Below, one piece after another: positions 26,845 through 35,992 of a stretch of DNA of 64,000 bases (its first letter is position 1; each line of letters begins with the position of its first letter). The position numbers were made by a program, and so were the translations under genes. The DNA comes from Bodonicaedibacter sp963693005 (lineage in GTDB: Bacteria; Pseudomonadota; Alphaproteobacteria; UBA6184). The notes under the pieces are model-generated. The model was not told the DNA's origin and ran no database searches. It saw only the letters and a program-made list of their open reading frames with translations. The DNA lies in the NCBI GenBank assembly GCA_963693005.1, contig OY843726.1, positions 992,001 to 1,056,000 of the forward strand, given 5' to 3'.

Positions 26845-28923
26845 ATGTCACGTATTCCTTATGAAAAATACCGCAATATAGGCATTATGGCCCATATTGA
26901 TGCGGGTAAAACAACTACAACTGAGCGTGTTCTGTACTATACAGGAAAAACGTATAAGATTGGTGAGGTGCACGAAGGTGCAGCCACTATGGATTGGATG
27001 GAGCAAGAGCAGGAGCGGGGTATTACGATTACGTCTGCTGCGACGACTTGTTTCTGGAATGACCACAACATCAATATCATTGATACTCCTGGCCACGTTG
27101 ACTTTACGATTGAAGTTGAGCGATCTTTGCGAGTTTTGGATGGTGCAGTTACTGTATTTGACAGTGTTGCTGGAGTTGAGCCTCAGTCAGAGACTGTTTG
27201 GCGCCAGGCTGATAAATATGATGTGCCGCGTATTTGTTTTGTAAACAAAATGGATCGTACTGGTGCTAACTTTTATCGCACTGTAGATATGATTATCGAC
27301 CGTTTGGGTGCTGTTCCTTTGGTGATTAACTTGCCGATTGGGTCAGAGGCAGACTTCCAGGGGGTTATTGACTTGGTCAAAATGAAGGCTGTTATTTGGG
27401 AGGGTGAAGACTTAGGAGCGAAGTATTCCTATGTTGATATCCCTGCTGACATGCAAGAAAAAGCGGCTGAATGGCGTGTGAAGCTGCTAGAGACGGCAGT
27501 TGAACAGGACGACGACGCTATGGAGGCTTACTTGAATGGTGAAGAGCCATCTGAGGAAGTTTTAAAAGCTTGTATCCGAAAGGGGACGGTTGCGTTTTCT
27601 TTTGTTCCAGTTTTGTGTGGTTCGGCCTTTAAAAACAAGGGTGTTCAAACATTATTAGATGCTGTTGTTGACTTTTTGCCATCGCCAGCGGACTTGGGTA
27701 AGGTTGAGGGTGTGTTGCCTGATACTGAAGAGGTTGCTGAGCGTAAGTTTATTGACGAAGAGCCTTTTTCAGCTTTGGCCTTTAAAATTATGACAGACCC
27801 TTTTGTTGGTAGCTTGACGTTTGCTCGTGTGTACTCAGGTACGCTTGATTCAGGTAGTTACGTTTTGAACTCTACCAAAGGTAAGCGTGAGCGTGTCGGC
27901 CGTATGTTAAAAATGCACTCTAATGATCGTGAAGATATTAAAATTGCGCGTGCGGGTGATATTATTGCGTTATGTGGGTTGAAAGATACCGTAACTGGTG
28001 ACACATTGTGCGATACAGTTAAGCCTATTATCCTGGAGAAAATGGAGTTTCCTGAGCCAGTGATTGAAGTTGCAGTTGAGCCTAAGACAAAGGCTGACCA
28101 AGAAAAAATGGGTTTGGCTTTGAATCGTTTGGCCGCTGAAGATCCTTCTTTTCGAGTGACTTCTGATATTGAGTCGGGACAAACAGTGATTAAGGGGATG
28201 GGGGAGCTTCATCTTGATATTATCGTTGACCGTATGCGTCGCGAATTTAAAGTTGAAGCAAACGTAGGTCAGCCTCAGGTTGCTTATCGTGAAACTATTA
28301 CCCGTTCGTATGAGATCGAATACCAACACAAAAAGCAATCTGGTGGAGCAGGTCAATATGCGAAAATTAAACTGCTTATTGAGCCTCAAGAAGCTGGCGA
28401 AGGGTTTCTTTTTGAGAATAAAATCGTAGGTGGTTCTGTTCCTAAAGAGTATATCCCTGGTGTAGAAAAGGGTATACGTGATGCGATGGAAAATGGTATT
28501 ATTGCTGGATTTCCAACAATTGACTTCAAGGTGATGTTGATTGATGGTGCTTATCATGATGTTGACTCTAGTGTCATGGCCTTTGAAATCGCGGGCCGTT
28601 CTGCGTTCCGTGAAGGTGTTAAAAGTTGTGGAGCAGTATTGCTAGAGCCGATGATGAAGGTTGAGGTTGTAACCCCTGAAGAGTATATGGGGGATATTAT
28701 TGGAGACTTGAACAGTCGACGAGGTCAAGTCTCAGGAATGGAACAACGAGGCATTGCGCGTGTTGTTAGCGCCTTGGTTCCATTGGCAAATATGTTTGGT
28801 TACATTAATACTTTGCGTTCTATGAGTCAGGGACGAGCTCAGTATTCGATGGTATTCGAGCATTATGCACAAGCACCTCAGAGCGTTGCTGATGAAGTTG
28901 CTGAAAAAATAGCAGGTAAGTAA
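26845..28923 (+). CDS. fusA: Elongation factor G
   Basis: A 692-aa translocase GTPase. G1 is AHIDAGKTT (16-24), G3 is DTPGHVDF and G4 is NKMDRTGA, followed by domains II to V (ending in MVFEHYAQAP). The ATG at 26845 is chosen over an in-frame GTG at 26839 because the AGGTG stretch there serves as the ribosome site. It follows rpsG by 6 nt. Confidence 0.98.
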   Translation: MSRIPYEKYRNIGIMAHIDAGKTTTTERVLYYTGKTYKIGEVHEGAATMDWMEQEQERGITITSAATTCFWNDHNINIIDTPGHVDFTIEVERSLRVLDGAVTVFDSVAGVEPQSETVWRQADKYDVPRICFVNKMDRTGANFYRTVDMIIDRLGAVPLVINLPIGSEADFQGVIDLVKMKAVIWEGEDLGAKYSYVDIPADMQEKAAEWRVKLLETAVEQDDDAMEAYLNGEEPSEEVLKACIRKGTVAFSFVPVLCGSAFKNKGVQTLLDAVVDFLPSPADLGKVEGVLPDTEEVAERKFIDEEPFSALAFKIMTDPFVGSLTFARVYSGTLDSGSYVLNSTKGKRERVGRMLKMHSNDREDIKIARAGDIIALCGLKDTVTGDTLCDTVKPIILEKMEFPEPVIEVAVEPKTKADQEKMGLALNRLAAEDPSFRVTSDIESGQTVIKGMGELHLDIIVDRMRREFKVEANVGQPQVAYRETITRSYEIEYQHKKQSGGAGQYAKIKLLIEPQEAGEGFLFENKIVGGSVPKEYIPGVEKGIRDAMENGIIAGFPTIDFKVMLIDGAYHDVDSSVMAFEIAGRSAFREGVKSCGAVLLEPMMKVEVVTPEEYMGDIIGDLNSRRGQVSGMEQRGIARVVSALVPLANMFGYINTLRSMSQGRAQYSMVFEHYAQAPQSVADEVAEKIAGK

Positions 28924-28938
28924 GGAAAGGATATTTAG

Positions 28939-30129
28939 ATGTCTAAAGAAAAATTTGAAAGAAATAAACCACATTGTAACATTGGTACAATTGGACACGT
29001 TGACCATGGTAAAACGTCATTAACAGCTGCGATCACTAAGGTTTTGTCTGAAGCTGGTGGTGCTGTATTTAAAGACTATGCTGATATTGACGGAGCTCCT
29101 GAAGAAAGAGCTCGTGGTATTACGATTAATACTGCGCACGTTGAGTATGAAACTGGAAACCGTCACTATGCTCACGTTGATTGCCCAGGTCACGCCGACT
29201 ACGTAAAGAACATGATTACTGGTGCTGCGCAGATGGATGGAGCGATTTTGGTTGTGAACGCTGCCGATGGGCCTATGCCACAAACACGTGAGCACATTCT
29301 TTTGGCGCGTCAGGTTGGTGTGCCTGCGATCGTTGTGTTCTTGAACAAGTGCGATATGGTTGATGATGAGGAGCTTCTAGACTTAGTTGAAATGGAAGTT
29401 CGAGAACTGTTAAGTGCCTACGATTTCCCTGGTGATGATATTCCAGTTATTCGCGGAAGTGCGTTGAAAGCTCTTGAAGGTGACAAAGGTCCAATCGGGT
29501 CGGAAGCTATCATGAAGTTGATGGCGCAAGTTGATGAATATATTCCTCAACCAGCCCGTGCAATTGACCTTCCTTTCTTGTTGCCAATTGAAGATGTGTT
29601 CTCTATTTCTGGTCGCGGTACAGTTGTGACTGGTCGTGTTGAGCGTGGTGCAGTAAACGTTGGTGATGAAGTTGAAATCGTTGGTTTGAAAGAAACAACT
29701 AAAACAATCGTTACTGGTGTTGAAATGTTCCGCAAATTGTTGGATCGTGGTGAAGCTGGTGATAACGTTGGTGCGTTGATTCGCGGAGTAAAACGTGAAG
29801 AAGTTGAGCGCGGACAGGTTTTGGCGAAGCCAGGAACTATTCACCCACACACCACTTTTTCTGCTGAGGTTTATATCTTGAAAGAAGAAGAAGGTGGGCG
29901 TCACAAGCCTTTCTTTGATGGGTACCGTCCTCAATTCTATTTCCGTACAACTGACGTGACTGGTGTTGTAAAATTACCAGAAGGTACGAAGATGGTAATG
30001 CCAGGCGAAAACATCACTATGGAAGCAGAATTGATTGCTCCAATCGCGATGGACGAAGGTTTGCGCTTCGCGATTCGTGAAGGTGGTCGCACAATCGGAT
30101 CTGGTGTTGTATCAAAGATTGTTAAATAA
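28939..30129 (+). CDS. tuf: Elongation factor Tu
   Basis: A 396-aa GTPase delivering aminoacyl-tRNA. GHVDHGKTS (19-27), DCPGHADYVKNMITGAAQMD and NKCDMVDD form the nucleotide site. Domains 2 and 3 follow, with GRGTVVTGRVERG and a normal C terminus (IREGGRTIGSGVVSKIVK). Only this copy is in the window; a second tuf elsewhere is possible. Fifteen nt after fusA behind AAGGAAAGGA. Confidence 0.98.
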   Translation: MSKEKFERNKPHCNIGTIGHVDHGKTSLTAAITKVLSEAGGAVFKDYADIDGAPEERARGITINTAHVEYETGNRHYAHVDCPGHADYVKNMITGAAQMDGAILVVNAADGPMPQTREHILLARQVGVPAIVVFLNKCDMVDDEELLDLVEMEVRELLSAYDFPGDDIPVIRGSALKALEGDKGPIGSEAIMKLMAQVDEYIPQPARAIDLPFLLPIEDVFSISGRGTVVTGRVERGAVNVGDEVEIVGLKETTKTIVTGVEMFRKLLDRGEAGDNVGALIRGVKREEVERGQVLAKPGTIHPHTTFSAEVYILKEEEGGRHKPFFDGYRPQFYFRTTDVTGVVKLPEGTKMVMPGENITMEAELIAPIAMDEGLRFAIREGGRTIGSGVVSKIVK

Positions 30130-30139
30130 GTTAAATAAA

Positions 30140-30172
30140 TCAAGGGCCCCATACGGGGCTCTTGAATTTTTT
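30140..30172 (+). terminator. Terminator or attenuator between tuf and rpsJ
   Basis: TCAAGGGCCCC (30140-30150) pairs with GGGGCTCTTGA (30155-30165), 11 bp with one G-T, 4-nt loop, then ATTTTTTA. It has all parts of a Rho-independent terminator and divides the str group from the S10 group. Only 17 nt remain before rpsJ, so rpsJ must be reached by read-through or anti-termination, or by a promoter inside tuf. Confidence 0.75.
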
Positions 30173-30189
30173 ATTAAATTGGATATAAT

Positions 30190-30495
30190 ATGTCACAAAA
30201 TATACGTATTCGTTTAAAGGCGTTTGATAGCGGAATTCTGGATCAATCAGCCGGCGAGATAGTAGGTACTGCAAAGCGTACGGGAGCAAAAGTATGTGGG
30301 CCAGTTCCATTGCCAACTCGTACTGAACGATATACTGTAAATAGGTCTCCTCATATTGACAAGAAGTCTCGTGAGCAATTTGAAATTCGCACACATAAGC
30401 GCTTGTTAGATATCGTGGATTGGTCGCCTCAGACTGTAGATGCTTTAATGAAGTTAGATCTACCTTCTGGTGTGGAAGTTGAAATAAAACTATAA
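30190..30495 (+). CDS. rpsJ: 30S ribosomal protein S10 (NusE)
   Basis: A 101-aa head protein that also pairs with NusB and NusG in anti-termination. IRIRLKAFDSGILDQ and GPVPLPTRTERYTVNRSPH are family marks. It opens the S10 gene group. Only a weak GGAT lies before the ATG. Confidence 0.98.
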   Translation: MSQNIRIRLKAFDSGILDQSAGEIVGTAKRTGAKVCGPVPLPTRTERYTVNRSPHIDKKSREQFEIRTHKRLLDIVDWSPQTVDALMKLDLPSGVEVEIKL

Positions 30496-30507
30496 AGGAA
30501 TTGGACT

Positions 30508-31224
30508 ATGCGTACTGGTTTAATTGCGGAAAAAATGGGTATGTCTCGTTTCTTTGACGAGAATGGTATTCATGTCCCCGTAACACTCCTTAAAGTTGAG
30601 GGGTGCCAAGTGGTATCTGTTCGTACAGAAGAAAAGAACGGCTACTCAGCAATCCAATTAGGCGTTGGAAAGATTAACCCAAAGAATGTAAAGAAACCCT
30701 TAAGAGGTCACTTTGCAAAGGCTGGTGTTGAACCAAAGCGTAAATTGGCTGAGTTTCGTGTTTCATCTGATGCGTTATTAAATGTAGGTGAAGAAGTGAC
30801 TGTAGATCACTTTGTTAAAGGTCAGCATGTTGATGTGACTGGTACATCTGTTGGTAAAGGATTTGCGGGTGTGATGAAGCGCTGGAATTACGGGGGTGGC
30901 CGAGCTACTCACGGTAACTCTTTGGCTCACCGTACTCCCGGTTCAACAGGGATGTGTCAGGATCCAGGGCGAGTTATTCCTGGAACTAAAATGCCTGGTC
31001 AAATGGGAAACAAGAAACGTACAGCTATGAACCTTGAGATTGTTGGAACTGACCTTGAAAAAGGCATAGTTCTTGTAAAGGGCGCGCTGCCTGGTGCAAT
31101 TGGTTCGTTTGTTTTGGTTCGTGATGCGGTTAAGAAGAAAATGCCTGAAAATTTACCTTTTCCTGCAGCTATTCGTAAATCGAGCGAATCAGATGTAAAT
31201 GCAAATTCTGAAGCGGCTGAATAG
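30508..31224 (+). CDS. rplC: 50S ribosomal protein L3
   Basis: A 238-aa early-assembly protein reaching the peptidyl-transferase centre. GKGFAGVMKRWNYGGGRATH and the Gln-bearing loop PGQMGNKKRTAMN are typical. It is longer than E. coli L3 (209 aa), with a Ser/Glu/Asn-rich C-terminal tail, a common alphaproteobacterial trait. AAGGAA precedes the ATG. Confidence 0.98.
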   Translation: MRTGLIAEKMGMSRFFDENGIHVPVTLLKVEGCQVVSVRTEEKNGYSAIQLGVGKINPKNVKKPLRGHFAKAGVEPKRKLAEFRVSSDALLNVGEEVTVDHFVKGQHVDVTGTSVGKGFAGVMKRWNYGGGRATHGNSLAHRTPGSTGMCQDPGRVIPGTKMPGQMGNKKRTAMNLEIVGTDLEKGIVLVKGALPGAIGSFVLVRDAVKKKMPENLPFPAAIRKSSESDVNANSEAAE

Positions 31225-31238
31225 GATAGGGTGAAACA

Positions 31239-31862
31239 ATGAAAACACAAGTTTTAAATCTTGAGAACAAGAAAGCTGGTGACCTAACCTTGGATGCATC
31301 TGTATTTGGTGTAGAGGTTCGTCGCGATATTTTGGCTCGAGTGATTTATTGGCAATTGGCTAAGCATCGCCAAGGTACGCACTCAACACGTAATGTGAGT
31401 GAAATTAGTGGAACAACGCGCAAGCCGTTCCGCCAAAAAGGTACAGGTAATGCACGTCAGGGTTCCTTGAGAAGTGCTCAAATGCGTACAGGTGGTGTGG
31501 CTCATGGTCCTCGCCCACGCAGTCATGAGCATGATCTTCCGAAGAAGGTCCGTGCGCTTGGATTGCGTTGCGCATTGTCTAGAAAAATGGAAGAAAAGAA
31601 ACTTATTATTGTTGATTCTCTTGAAATGTCTACTCATAAGACAAAGGATTTGCAATCAAAGCTGCAAGGTTTTGGTTTTGATTCCGCGTTATTTATTGGA
31701 GCTGGACAAGTAGATGAAAAGTTCTTTCGTGCAGTGCAGAATATTCCTAAAATGGATGTTCTTCTAACTGACGGTGCGAACGTATACGATATTTTGCGTC
31801 GTGATGCGCTAGTTATCACGCAAGATGCAGTTAAGAAGTTAGAGGAGCGTTTAAAGAAATGA
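31239..31862 (+). CDS. rplD: 50S ribosomal protein L4
   Basis: A 207-aa protein lining the exit tunnel. The tunnel loop region has SGTTRKPFRQKGTGNARQGS. In E. coli it also controls the S10 operon through a leader before rpsJ; I see no such leader here other than the terminator-like hairpin. Overlaps rplW by 4 nt. Confidence 0.98.
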   Translation: MKTQVLNLENKKAGDLTLDASVFGVEVRRDILARVIYWQLAKHRQGTHSTRNVSEISGTTRKPFRQKGTGNARQGSLRSAQMRTGGVAHGPRPRSHEHDLPKKVRALGLRCALSRKMEEKKLIIVDSLEMSTHKTKDLQSKLQGFGFDSALFIGAGQVDEKFFRAVQNIPKMDVLLTDGANVYDILRRDALVITQDAVKKLEERLKK

Positions 31863-32191
31863 TGAATCACGGAAGTCGTAAAGTTCATGTGATCAGCAAG
31901 GAACGTCAGTACAACGTAATTCGCGCTCCTCACATAACTGAAAAATCAACAGCATGTGCTGAAAAGAACTGTGTTGTATTTAAGGTCGCTTCAGATGCAA
32001 CAAAGCATGAACTAAAGCAAGCAGTTGAAAATATTTTTAACGTAAAAGTTGAGAAAATTAATACAGCGATCACAAAAGGTAAAACAAAACGTTTTCGTGG
32101 TCGAAAAGGAAAACAGTCAGATCTGAAAAAGGCCTATGTGCGTTTAGCCGAAGGTCAATCTATAGATCTAAGTGCAGGGATGATTAAATGA
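31859..32191 (+). CDS. rplW: 50S ribosomal protein L23
   Basis: A 110-aa protein at the tunnel exit, the docking site for trigger factor and signal recognition particle. IRAPHITEKSTACAEKN and KGKTKRFRGRKGKQSDLKKA are clear. The first 17 residues extend beyond the usual family start, and the double ATG at 31859 and 31862 leaves the exact start open. Overlaps rplB by 4 nt. Confidence 0.95.
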   Translation: MMNHGSRKVHVISKERQYNVIRAPHITEKSTACAEKNCVVFKVASDATKHELKQAVENIFNVKVEKINTAITKGKTKRFRGRKGKQSDLKKAYVRLAEGQSIDLSAGMIK

Positions 32192-33000
32192 GTTTAAAAC
32201 TATTTAAACCTGTCACCCCAGGGCGCCGCCAATTAGTTTTGGTGGACCGTTCCGAGTTATGGAAAGGTGATCCTGAGAAGTCTTTGACGGAAGGTCTCCG
32301 CAAGCAGGGTGGACGAAATAACACTGGGCGCATTACAGTGCGCCATCAAGGTGGAGGACATAAGCGCCGATATCGTATGATCGACTTTAAGCGTCGTACT
32401 GCGGGTATTGCTACGGTTGAACGTTTAGAGTACGACCCAAACAGAACTAGCTTCATTGCATTGGTTCGTTATGAGGATCAATCTCTTTCGTACATTATAG
32501 CACCGCAGCGTTTAAAGGTTGGGGACAAGATTGAGTCTGGTCCCAAGTCTGATATTAAGCCTGGGAATGCATTACCATTGCGAAATATTCCAATTGGTAC
32601 TTTGATACATAATGTTGAGTTAAAAAGCGGCAAGGGTGGGCAAATTGCTCGTGCTGCCGGATCTTTTGTTCAGCTTGTTGGGCGTGATGGTGATTTGGTG
32701 CAGCTAAAGCTTAAGTCAGGTGAGTTGCGTTTAGTTCATGCGGATTGTTATGCAACAATTGGCGCGGTTTCGAACCAAGATCACAAAAACGAAAACTCTG
32801 GTAAGGCGGGACGTTCACGCTGGAAGGGTATTCGTCCATGTACGCGTGGTATTGCTATGAACCCAGTAGATCACCCTCATGGTGGTCGTACAAACGGTGG
32901 TACTAACTGGAAAACACCTTGGGGTAAAGAAACTAAAGGTAAACGTACGCGTAGCAACAAGCTTACGCAAAAGTACATTATGCGTCGTCGCAGTAAGTAG
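32188..33000 (+). CDS. rplB: 50S ribosomal protein L2
   Basis: A 270-aa core protein needed for peptidyl transfer and subunit joining. RITVRHQGGGHKRRYRMIDF, GRAGRSRWKG-like SGKAGRSRWKGIRP, and AMNPVDHPHGGRTNGG, which has the functional His, are present. It is a few residues shorter than E. coli L2 (273). The overlap with rplW suggests coupled translation. Confidence 0.98.
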   Translation: MSLKLFKPVTPGRRQLVLVDRSELWKGDPEKSLTEGLRKQGGRNNTGRITVRHQGGGHKRRYRMIDFKRRTAGIATVERLEYDPNRTSFIALVRYEDQSLSYIIAPQRLKVGDKIESGPKSDIKPGNALPLRNIPIGTLIHNVELKSGKGGQIARAAGSFVQLVGRDGDLVQLKLKSGELRLVHADCYATIGAVSNQDHKNENSGKAGRSRWKGIRPCTRGIAMNPVDHPHGGRTNGGTNWKTPWGKETKGKRTRSNKLTQKYIMRRRSK

Positions 33001-33012
33001 AAGGGTAAATAA

Positions 33013-33291
33013 ATGTCTCGTTCAGTATGGAAAGGTCCTTTCGTTGATGGCTACCTGTTTAAAAAAGCAGAAGGTCTTCGCGAATCAGGACGCAAAGAGA
33101 TCATTAAAACATGGTCACGCCGGTCAACGATTCTCCCTCAGTTTGTTGGGTTGACGTTCGGTGTACATAACGGTAAGAAGTTCATTCCTGTGATTGTGTC
33201 TGAAAACATGATAGGTCATAAGTTTGGTGAGTTTGCACCAACTAGGACTTACTGGGGGCATGGCGCAGATAAAAAAGCAAAGAAAGGGTAA
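33013..33291 (+). CDS. rpsS: 30S ribosomal protein S19
   Basis: A 92-aa head protein near the A site. SRSVWKGPFVDGYL, TWSRRSTILPQFVG and HKFGEFAPTRTYWGH are signatures. The length is standard for the family. It lies 12 nt after rplB with AAGGGTAAATAA before it. Confidence 0.98.
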   Translation: MSRSVWKGPFVDGYLFKKAEGLRESGRKEIIKTWSRRSTILPQFVGLTFGVHNGKKFIPVIVSENMIGHKFGEFAPTRTYWGHGADKKAKKG

Positions 33292-33297
33292 TAAGTT

Positions 33298-33675
33298 ATG
33301 AGTCAGAAAAAAACTCAACGCACATTACCTGCTAATTCTGCAAAAGCTGAAGTTGGTTTATTAACAACGTCACCCCGCAAGTTGAATCTTGTGGCCCAGT
33401 TAATTCGTGGAATGCATGTAAGTAATGCACTAGATACATTGGCGTTTTCTAAAAAACGCGCAGCTAAAGAAGTTCGCAAGTTACTTTCTTCCGCTATTTC
33501 TAACGCAGAGAACAATCATGGTCTGGATGTAGACTCGTTGATCGTTTCTGAGGCGTTTGTGGGTAAGGCGATGATGCTGAAACGCATGATGCCAAGAGCG
33601 CGTGGGCGTGGGGCGAGTATTTTAAAACGATACAGCCGCATGACGTTAATAGTTCGTGAAGTAGAGGTAGCGTAA
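33298..33675 (+). CDS. rplV: 50S ribosomal protein L22
   Basis: A 125-aa protein with a beta-hairpin in the exit tunnel, a macrolide contact point. SPRKLNLVAQLIRGM, SAISNAENNHGLDVD and RMMPRARGRGASILKRYS are conserved. The N terminus has about ten extra polar residues. Its TAA overlaps the rpsC ATG by one base. Confidence 0.97.
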   Translation: MSQKKTQRTLPANSAKAEVGLLTTSPRKLNLVAQLIRGMHVSNALDTLAFSKKRAAKEVRKLLSSAISNAENNHGLDVDSLIVSEAFVGKAMMLKRMMPRARGRGASILKRYSRMTLIVREVEVA

Positions 33676-34367
33676 TGGGTCAAAAAGTAAATCCAATTGG
33701 TTTAAGGCTTGGTATTAACCGAGCTTGGGATTCTCGCTGGTACTCCGACAAAAAAGACTATGGTACTTTGTTGTTAGAAGATACGCGTATCCGCAATTAT
33801 GTAATGAAGAACTTAAAGCAAGCTTCTGTTTCTCAGGTTATTATTGAGCGCCCTGCGAAAAAGTGTCGAATTTCAATTCACACGGCTCGTCCGGGTGTGA
33901 TTATCGGTAAAAAGGGTGCTGATATTGAGAAGTTGAGAAAGCGTCTTTCTTCAATGACGACCTGTGAAGATGTGATGTTGAATATTGTTGAGGTTCGCAA
34001 GCCTGAGTTAGATGCAAAATTGGCGGCAGATAATGTTGCTCAGCAGTTAGAGCGTCGTGTCTCTTTTCGCCGTGCAGTTAAACGCGTTATGCAGTCAGCT
34101 CTTCGTATGGGAGCTTTGGGTATTCGTGTAAACTGTTCTGGTCGGTTAGGTGGAGCTGAAATTGCTCGTATGGAGTGGTATCGTGATGGCCGAGTGCCGT
34201 TACATACACTGCGTGCGGATGTGGATTATGGTTTCGCTGAGGCGCACACAACGTATGGTGTGATTGGTGTGAAGGTCTTTTTGTATCGTGGAGAAAAAAA
34301 TGATACAAAAGATACAAACATTGTTAACAGTGAAAACCGTTCGAGAGAAGCTCGCCACGGCAAGTAA
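33675..34367 (+). CDS. rpsC: 30S ribosomal protein S3
   Basis: A 230-aa protein at the mRNA entry channel. MGQKVNPIGLRLGINRAWDS opens it; the KH domain has ARPGVIIGKKGADIEKLR; the C-terminal domain has INCSGRLGG-like VNCSGRLGGAEIAR. The Ser/Asn/Arg-rich tail after residue 212 is variable in the family. Confidence 0.98.
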   Translation: MGQKVNPIGLRLGINRAWDSRWYSDKKDYGTLLLEDTRIRNYVMKNLKQASVSQVIIERPAKKCRISIHTARPGVIIGKKGADIEKLRKRLSSMTTCEDVMLNIVEVRKPELDAKLAADNVAQQLERRVSFRRAVKRVMQSALRMGALGIRVNCSGRLGGAEIARMEWYRDGRVPLHTLRADVDYGFAEAHTTYGVIGVKVFLYRGEKNDTKDTNIVNSENRSREARHGK

Positions 34368-34398
34368 AGGTTGATTTAAAGACAGGATTGTTGTAATT

Positions 34399-34809
34399 AT
34401 GTTAAGTCCAAAAAAAATGAAATTTAGGAAAGCCTTTAAGGGTCGGATTCATGGGGTTGCAACCTCAGGTGCGACACTTAACTTTGGTTCTTATGGACTA
34501 AAAGCAGTGGCTCCTAATCGTATTACGGCGCGTCAGATTGAATCGGCCCGTCGTGCGATGACTCGCCACATGAAACGTTCTGGACGTGTTTGGATCCGAG
34601 TTTTTCCAGATGTGCCAGTTTCGTCTAAACCTGCGGAAGTGCGTATGGGAAGTGGTAAGGGAAATGTTGAGTTCTGGGCGTGCCGTATTCATCCGGGTAA
34701 AATTCTATTTGAGATGGATGGTGTGTCGGAAGAGGTTGCTCGTGAGGCTATGAGTCTTGCAGCAGCTAAATTGCCCTTAGCGACAAAGTTTGTTAAGCGG
34801 TTAGATTAG
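34399..34809 (+). CDS. rplP: 50S ribosomal protein L16
   Basis: A 136-aa protein that positions A-site tRNA. MLSPKKMKFRKAFKGRIHG, ARQIESARRAMTRHMKR and MGSGKGNVEFWA are family marks. The length is exactly typical of proteobacteria. It starts 31 nt after rpsC, one of the longer gaps in this array. Confidence 0.98.
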   Translation: MLSPKKMKFRKAFKGRIHGVATSGATLNFGSYGLKAVAPNRITARQIESARRAMTRHMKRSGRVWIRVFPDVPVSSKPAEVRMGSGKGNVEFWACRIHPGKILFEMDGVSEEVAREAMSLAAAKLPLATKFVKRLD

Positions 34810-34818
34810 GAAAGTGCG

Positions 34819-35013
34819 ATGAAGTTAGCTGAATTAAAAAGCTTAAACGAAAATGACTTAAAACAGCAAATTCTTGATGCTCGTAAAGCTATGATGGCTT
34901 TGCGTTTTCAGAAGGTTGCTGGGGAATTAACTGATACCTCTACACTGTCTAAGCATCGTCAGACAGTAGCACGTATCAAGACGTTGCTATCACAAAAGCA
35001 ACGTCAGGCCTAG
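34819..35013 (+). CDS. rpmC: 50S ribosomal protein L29
   Basis: A 64-aa helical protein next to L23 at the tunnel exit. LKSLNENDLKQQILDARKAM and the TVARIKTLL end match the family. AGGAAAGTGCG precedes the ATG. Confidence 0.96.
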   Translation: MKLAELKSLNENDLKQQILDARKAMMALRFQKVAGELTDTSTLSKHRQTVARIKTLLSQKQRQA

Positions 35014-35031
35014 TTGCAATAGGAGTATTAT

Positions 35032-35277
35032 ATGCCAAAGCGCGTATTGCAGGGTGTCGTTGTCAGTGATAAACAAGACAAGACCGTTGTAGTGAAGGTT
35101 GAGCGTCGTTTCGTTCATCCTTTGTATAAAAAGTCAGTTGTATCGCATAAAAAATATGCGGCACATGATGAAAACAACACTCATAAAGCTGGTGATGTTG
35201 TGCTTATCGAAGAGTCCAGTCCAATTTCTAAGAATAAGAACTGGGTTGTGGCATCAAATGAAGTAAAATCAAAATAA
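35032..35277 (+). CDS. rpsQ: 30S ribosomal protein S17
   Basis: An 81-aa OB-fold protein binding 16S rRNA early in assembly. PKRVLQGVVVSDKQDKTVVV and HPLYKKSVVSHKKYAAHDE are signatures. AGGAG precedes the ATG at good distance. Confidence 0.97.
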   Translation: MPKRVLQGVVVSDKQDKTVVVKVERRFVHPLYKKSVVSHKKYAAHDENNTHKAGDVVLIEESSPISKNKNWVVASNEVKSK

Positions 35278-35290
35278 GGGTTAAGAAGAG

Positions 35291-35659
35291 ATGATTAAAC
35301 CTGAATCTAGATTAGATGTTGCTGACAACTCGGGTGCTCGCCAAGTTCTTTGTATTAAAGTATTGGGCGGAAGTAAGAGGAAGTCGGCAGGAGTTGGGGA
35401 TATAATTGTTGTGTCTGTAAAGGCAGCAATCCCGAACGGTAAGGTAAAAAAAGGTGAGGTTCATAGGGCAGTAATCGTGCGCACTGCGCAGACGATTCGT
35501 CGGAATGATGGCTCATCGATACGTTTTGATGGAAACGCAGCAGTGTTGCTGAGTAAGCAGGGCGAACCTATTGGAACACGTATTTTTGGACCAGTGACAC
35601 GTGAACTGCGTGGTCGCGGTTATATGCGTATTGTTTCTTTAGCTCCGGAGGTTTTGTAA
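35291..35659 (+). CDS. rplN: 50S ribosomal protein L14
   Basis: A 122-aa protein at the subunit interface. MIKPESRLDVADNSGARQVL and RIFGPVTRELRGRGYMRIVS identify it, with the standard length. Its TAA overlaps the rplX ATG by one base. Confidence 0.98.
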   Translation: MIKPESRLDVADNSGARQVLCIKVLGGSKRKSAGVGDIIVVSVKAAIPNGKVKKGEVHRAVIVRTAQTIRRNDGSSIRFDGNAAVLLSKQGEPIGTRIFGPVTRELRGRGYMRIVSLAPEVL

Positions 35660-35982
35660 TGGAAAAATGGCGTATTAAGAAGGGCGATACAGTTCAACTG
35701 ATTGCTGGTAAAGACAAGGGCAAATCCGGAGAAATTCTAGAGGTTTTTCGCGATACTCGTCGCGTAAAGGTAAAGGGGCTTAATCTAGTGACTAAGCACA
35801 AGCGTCCTTCGCAGATGGCTGCGGGAGGCATTGAGCGCATGGAGGCATCTATTCATGCTTCTAATGTTATGGTGTTAGATCCTAAAGATCAAAAGCCGAC
35901 ACGTGTTGGTTTTTTGGTTGAAAAAGATGGTTCGAAAGTGCGAGTTGCGCGTCGTTCCGGTGAAAGTTTAGAGAAGAAGTAG
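35659..35982 (+). CDS. rplX: 50S ribosomal protein L24
   Basis: A 107-aa assembly starter with a KOW motif (KKGDTVQLIAGKDKGKSGEI). GLNLVTKHKRPSQ and the start of a C-terminal basic part follow. GGAGG lies in the end of rplN just before the ATG. Confidence 0.97.
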   Translation: MEKWRIKKGDTVQLIAGKDKGKSGEILEVFRDTRRVKVKGLNLVTKHKRPSQMAAGGIERMEASIHASNVMVLDPKDQKPTRVGFLVEKDGSKVRVARRSGESLEKK

Positions 35983-35992
35983 AGAATAAATT

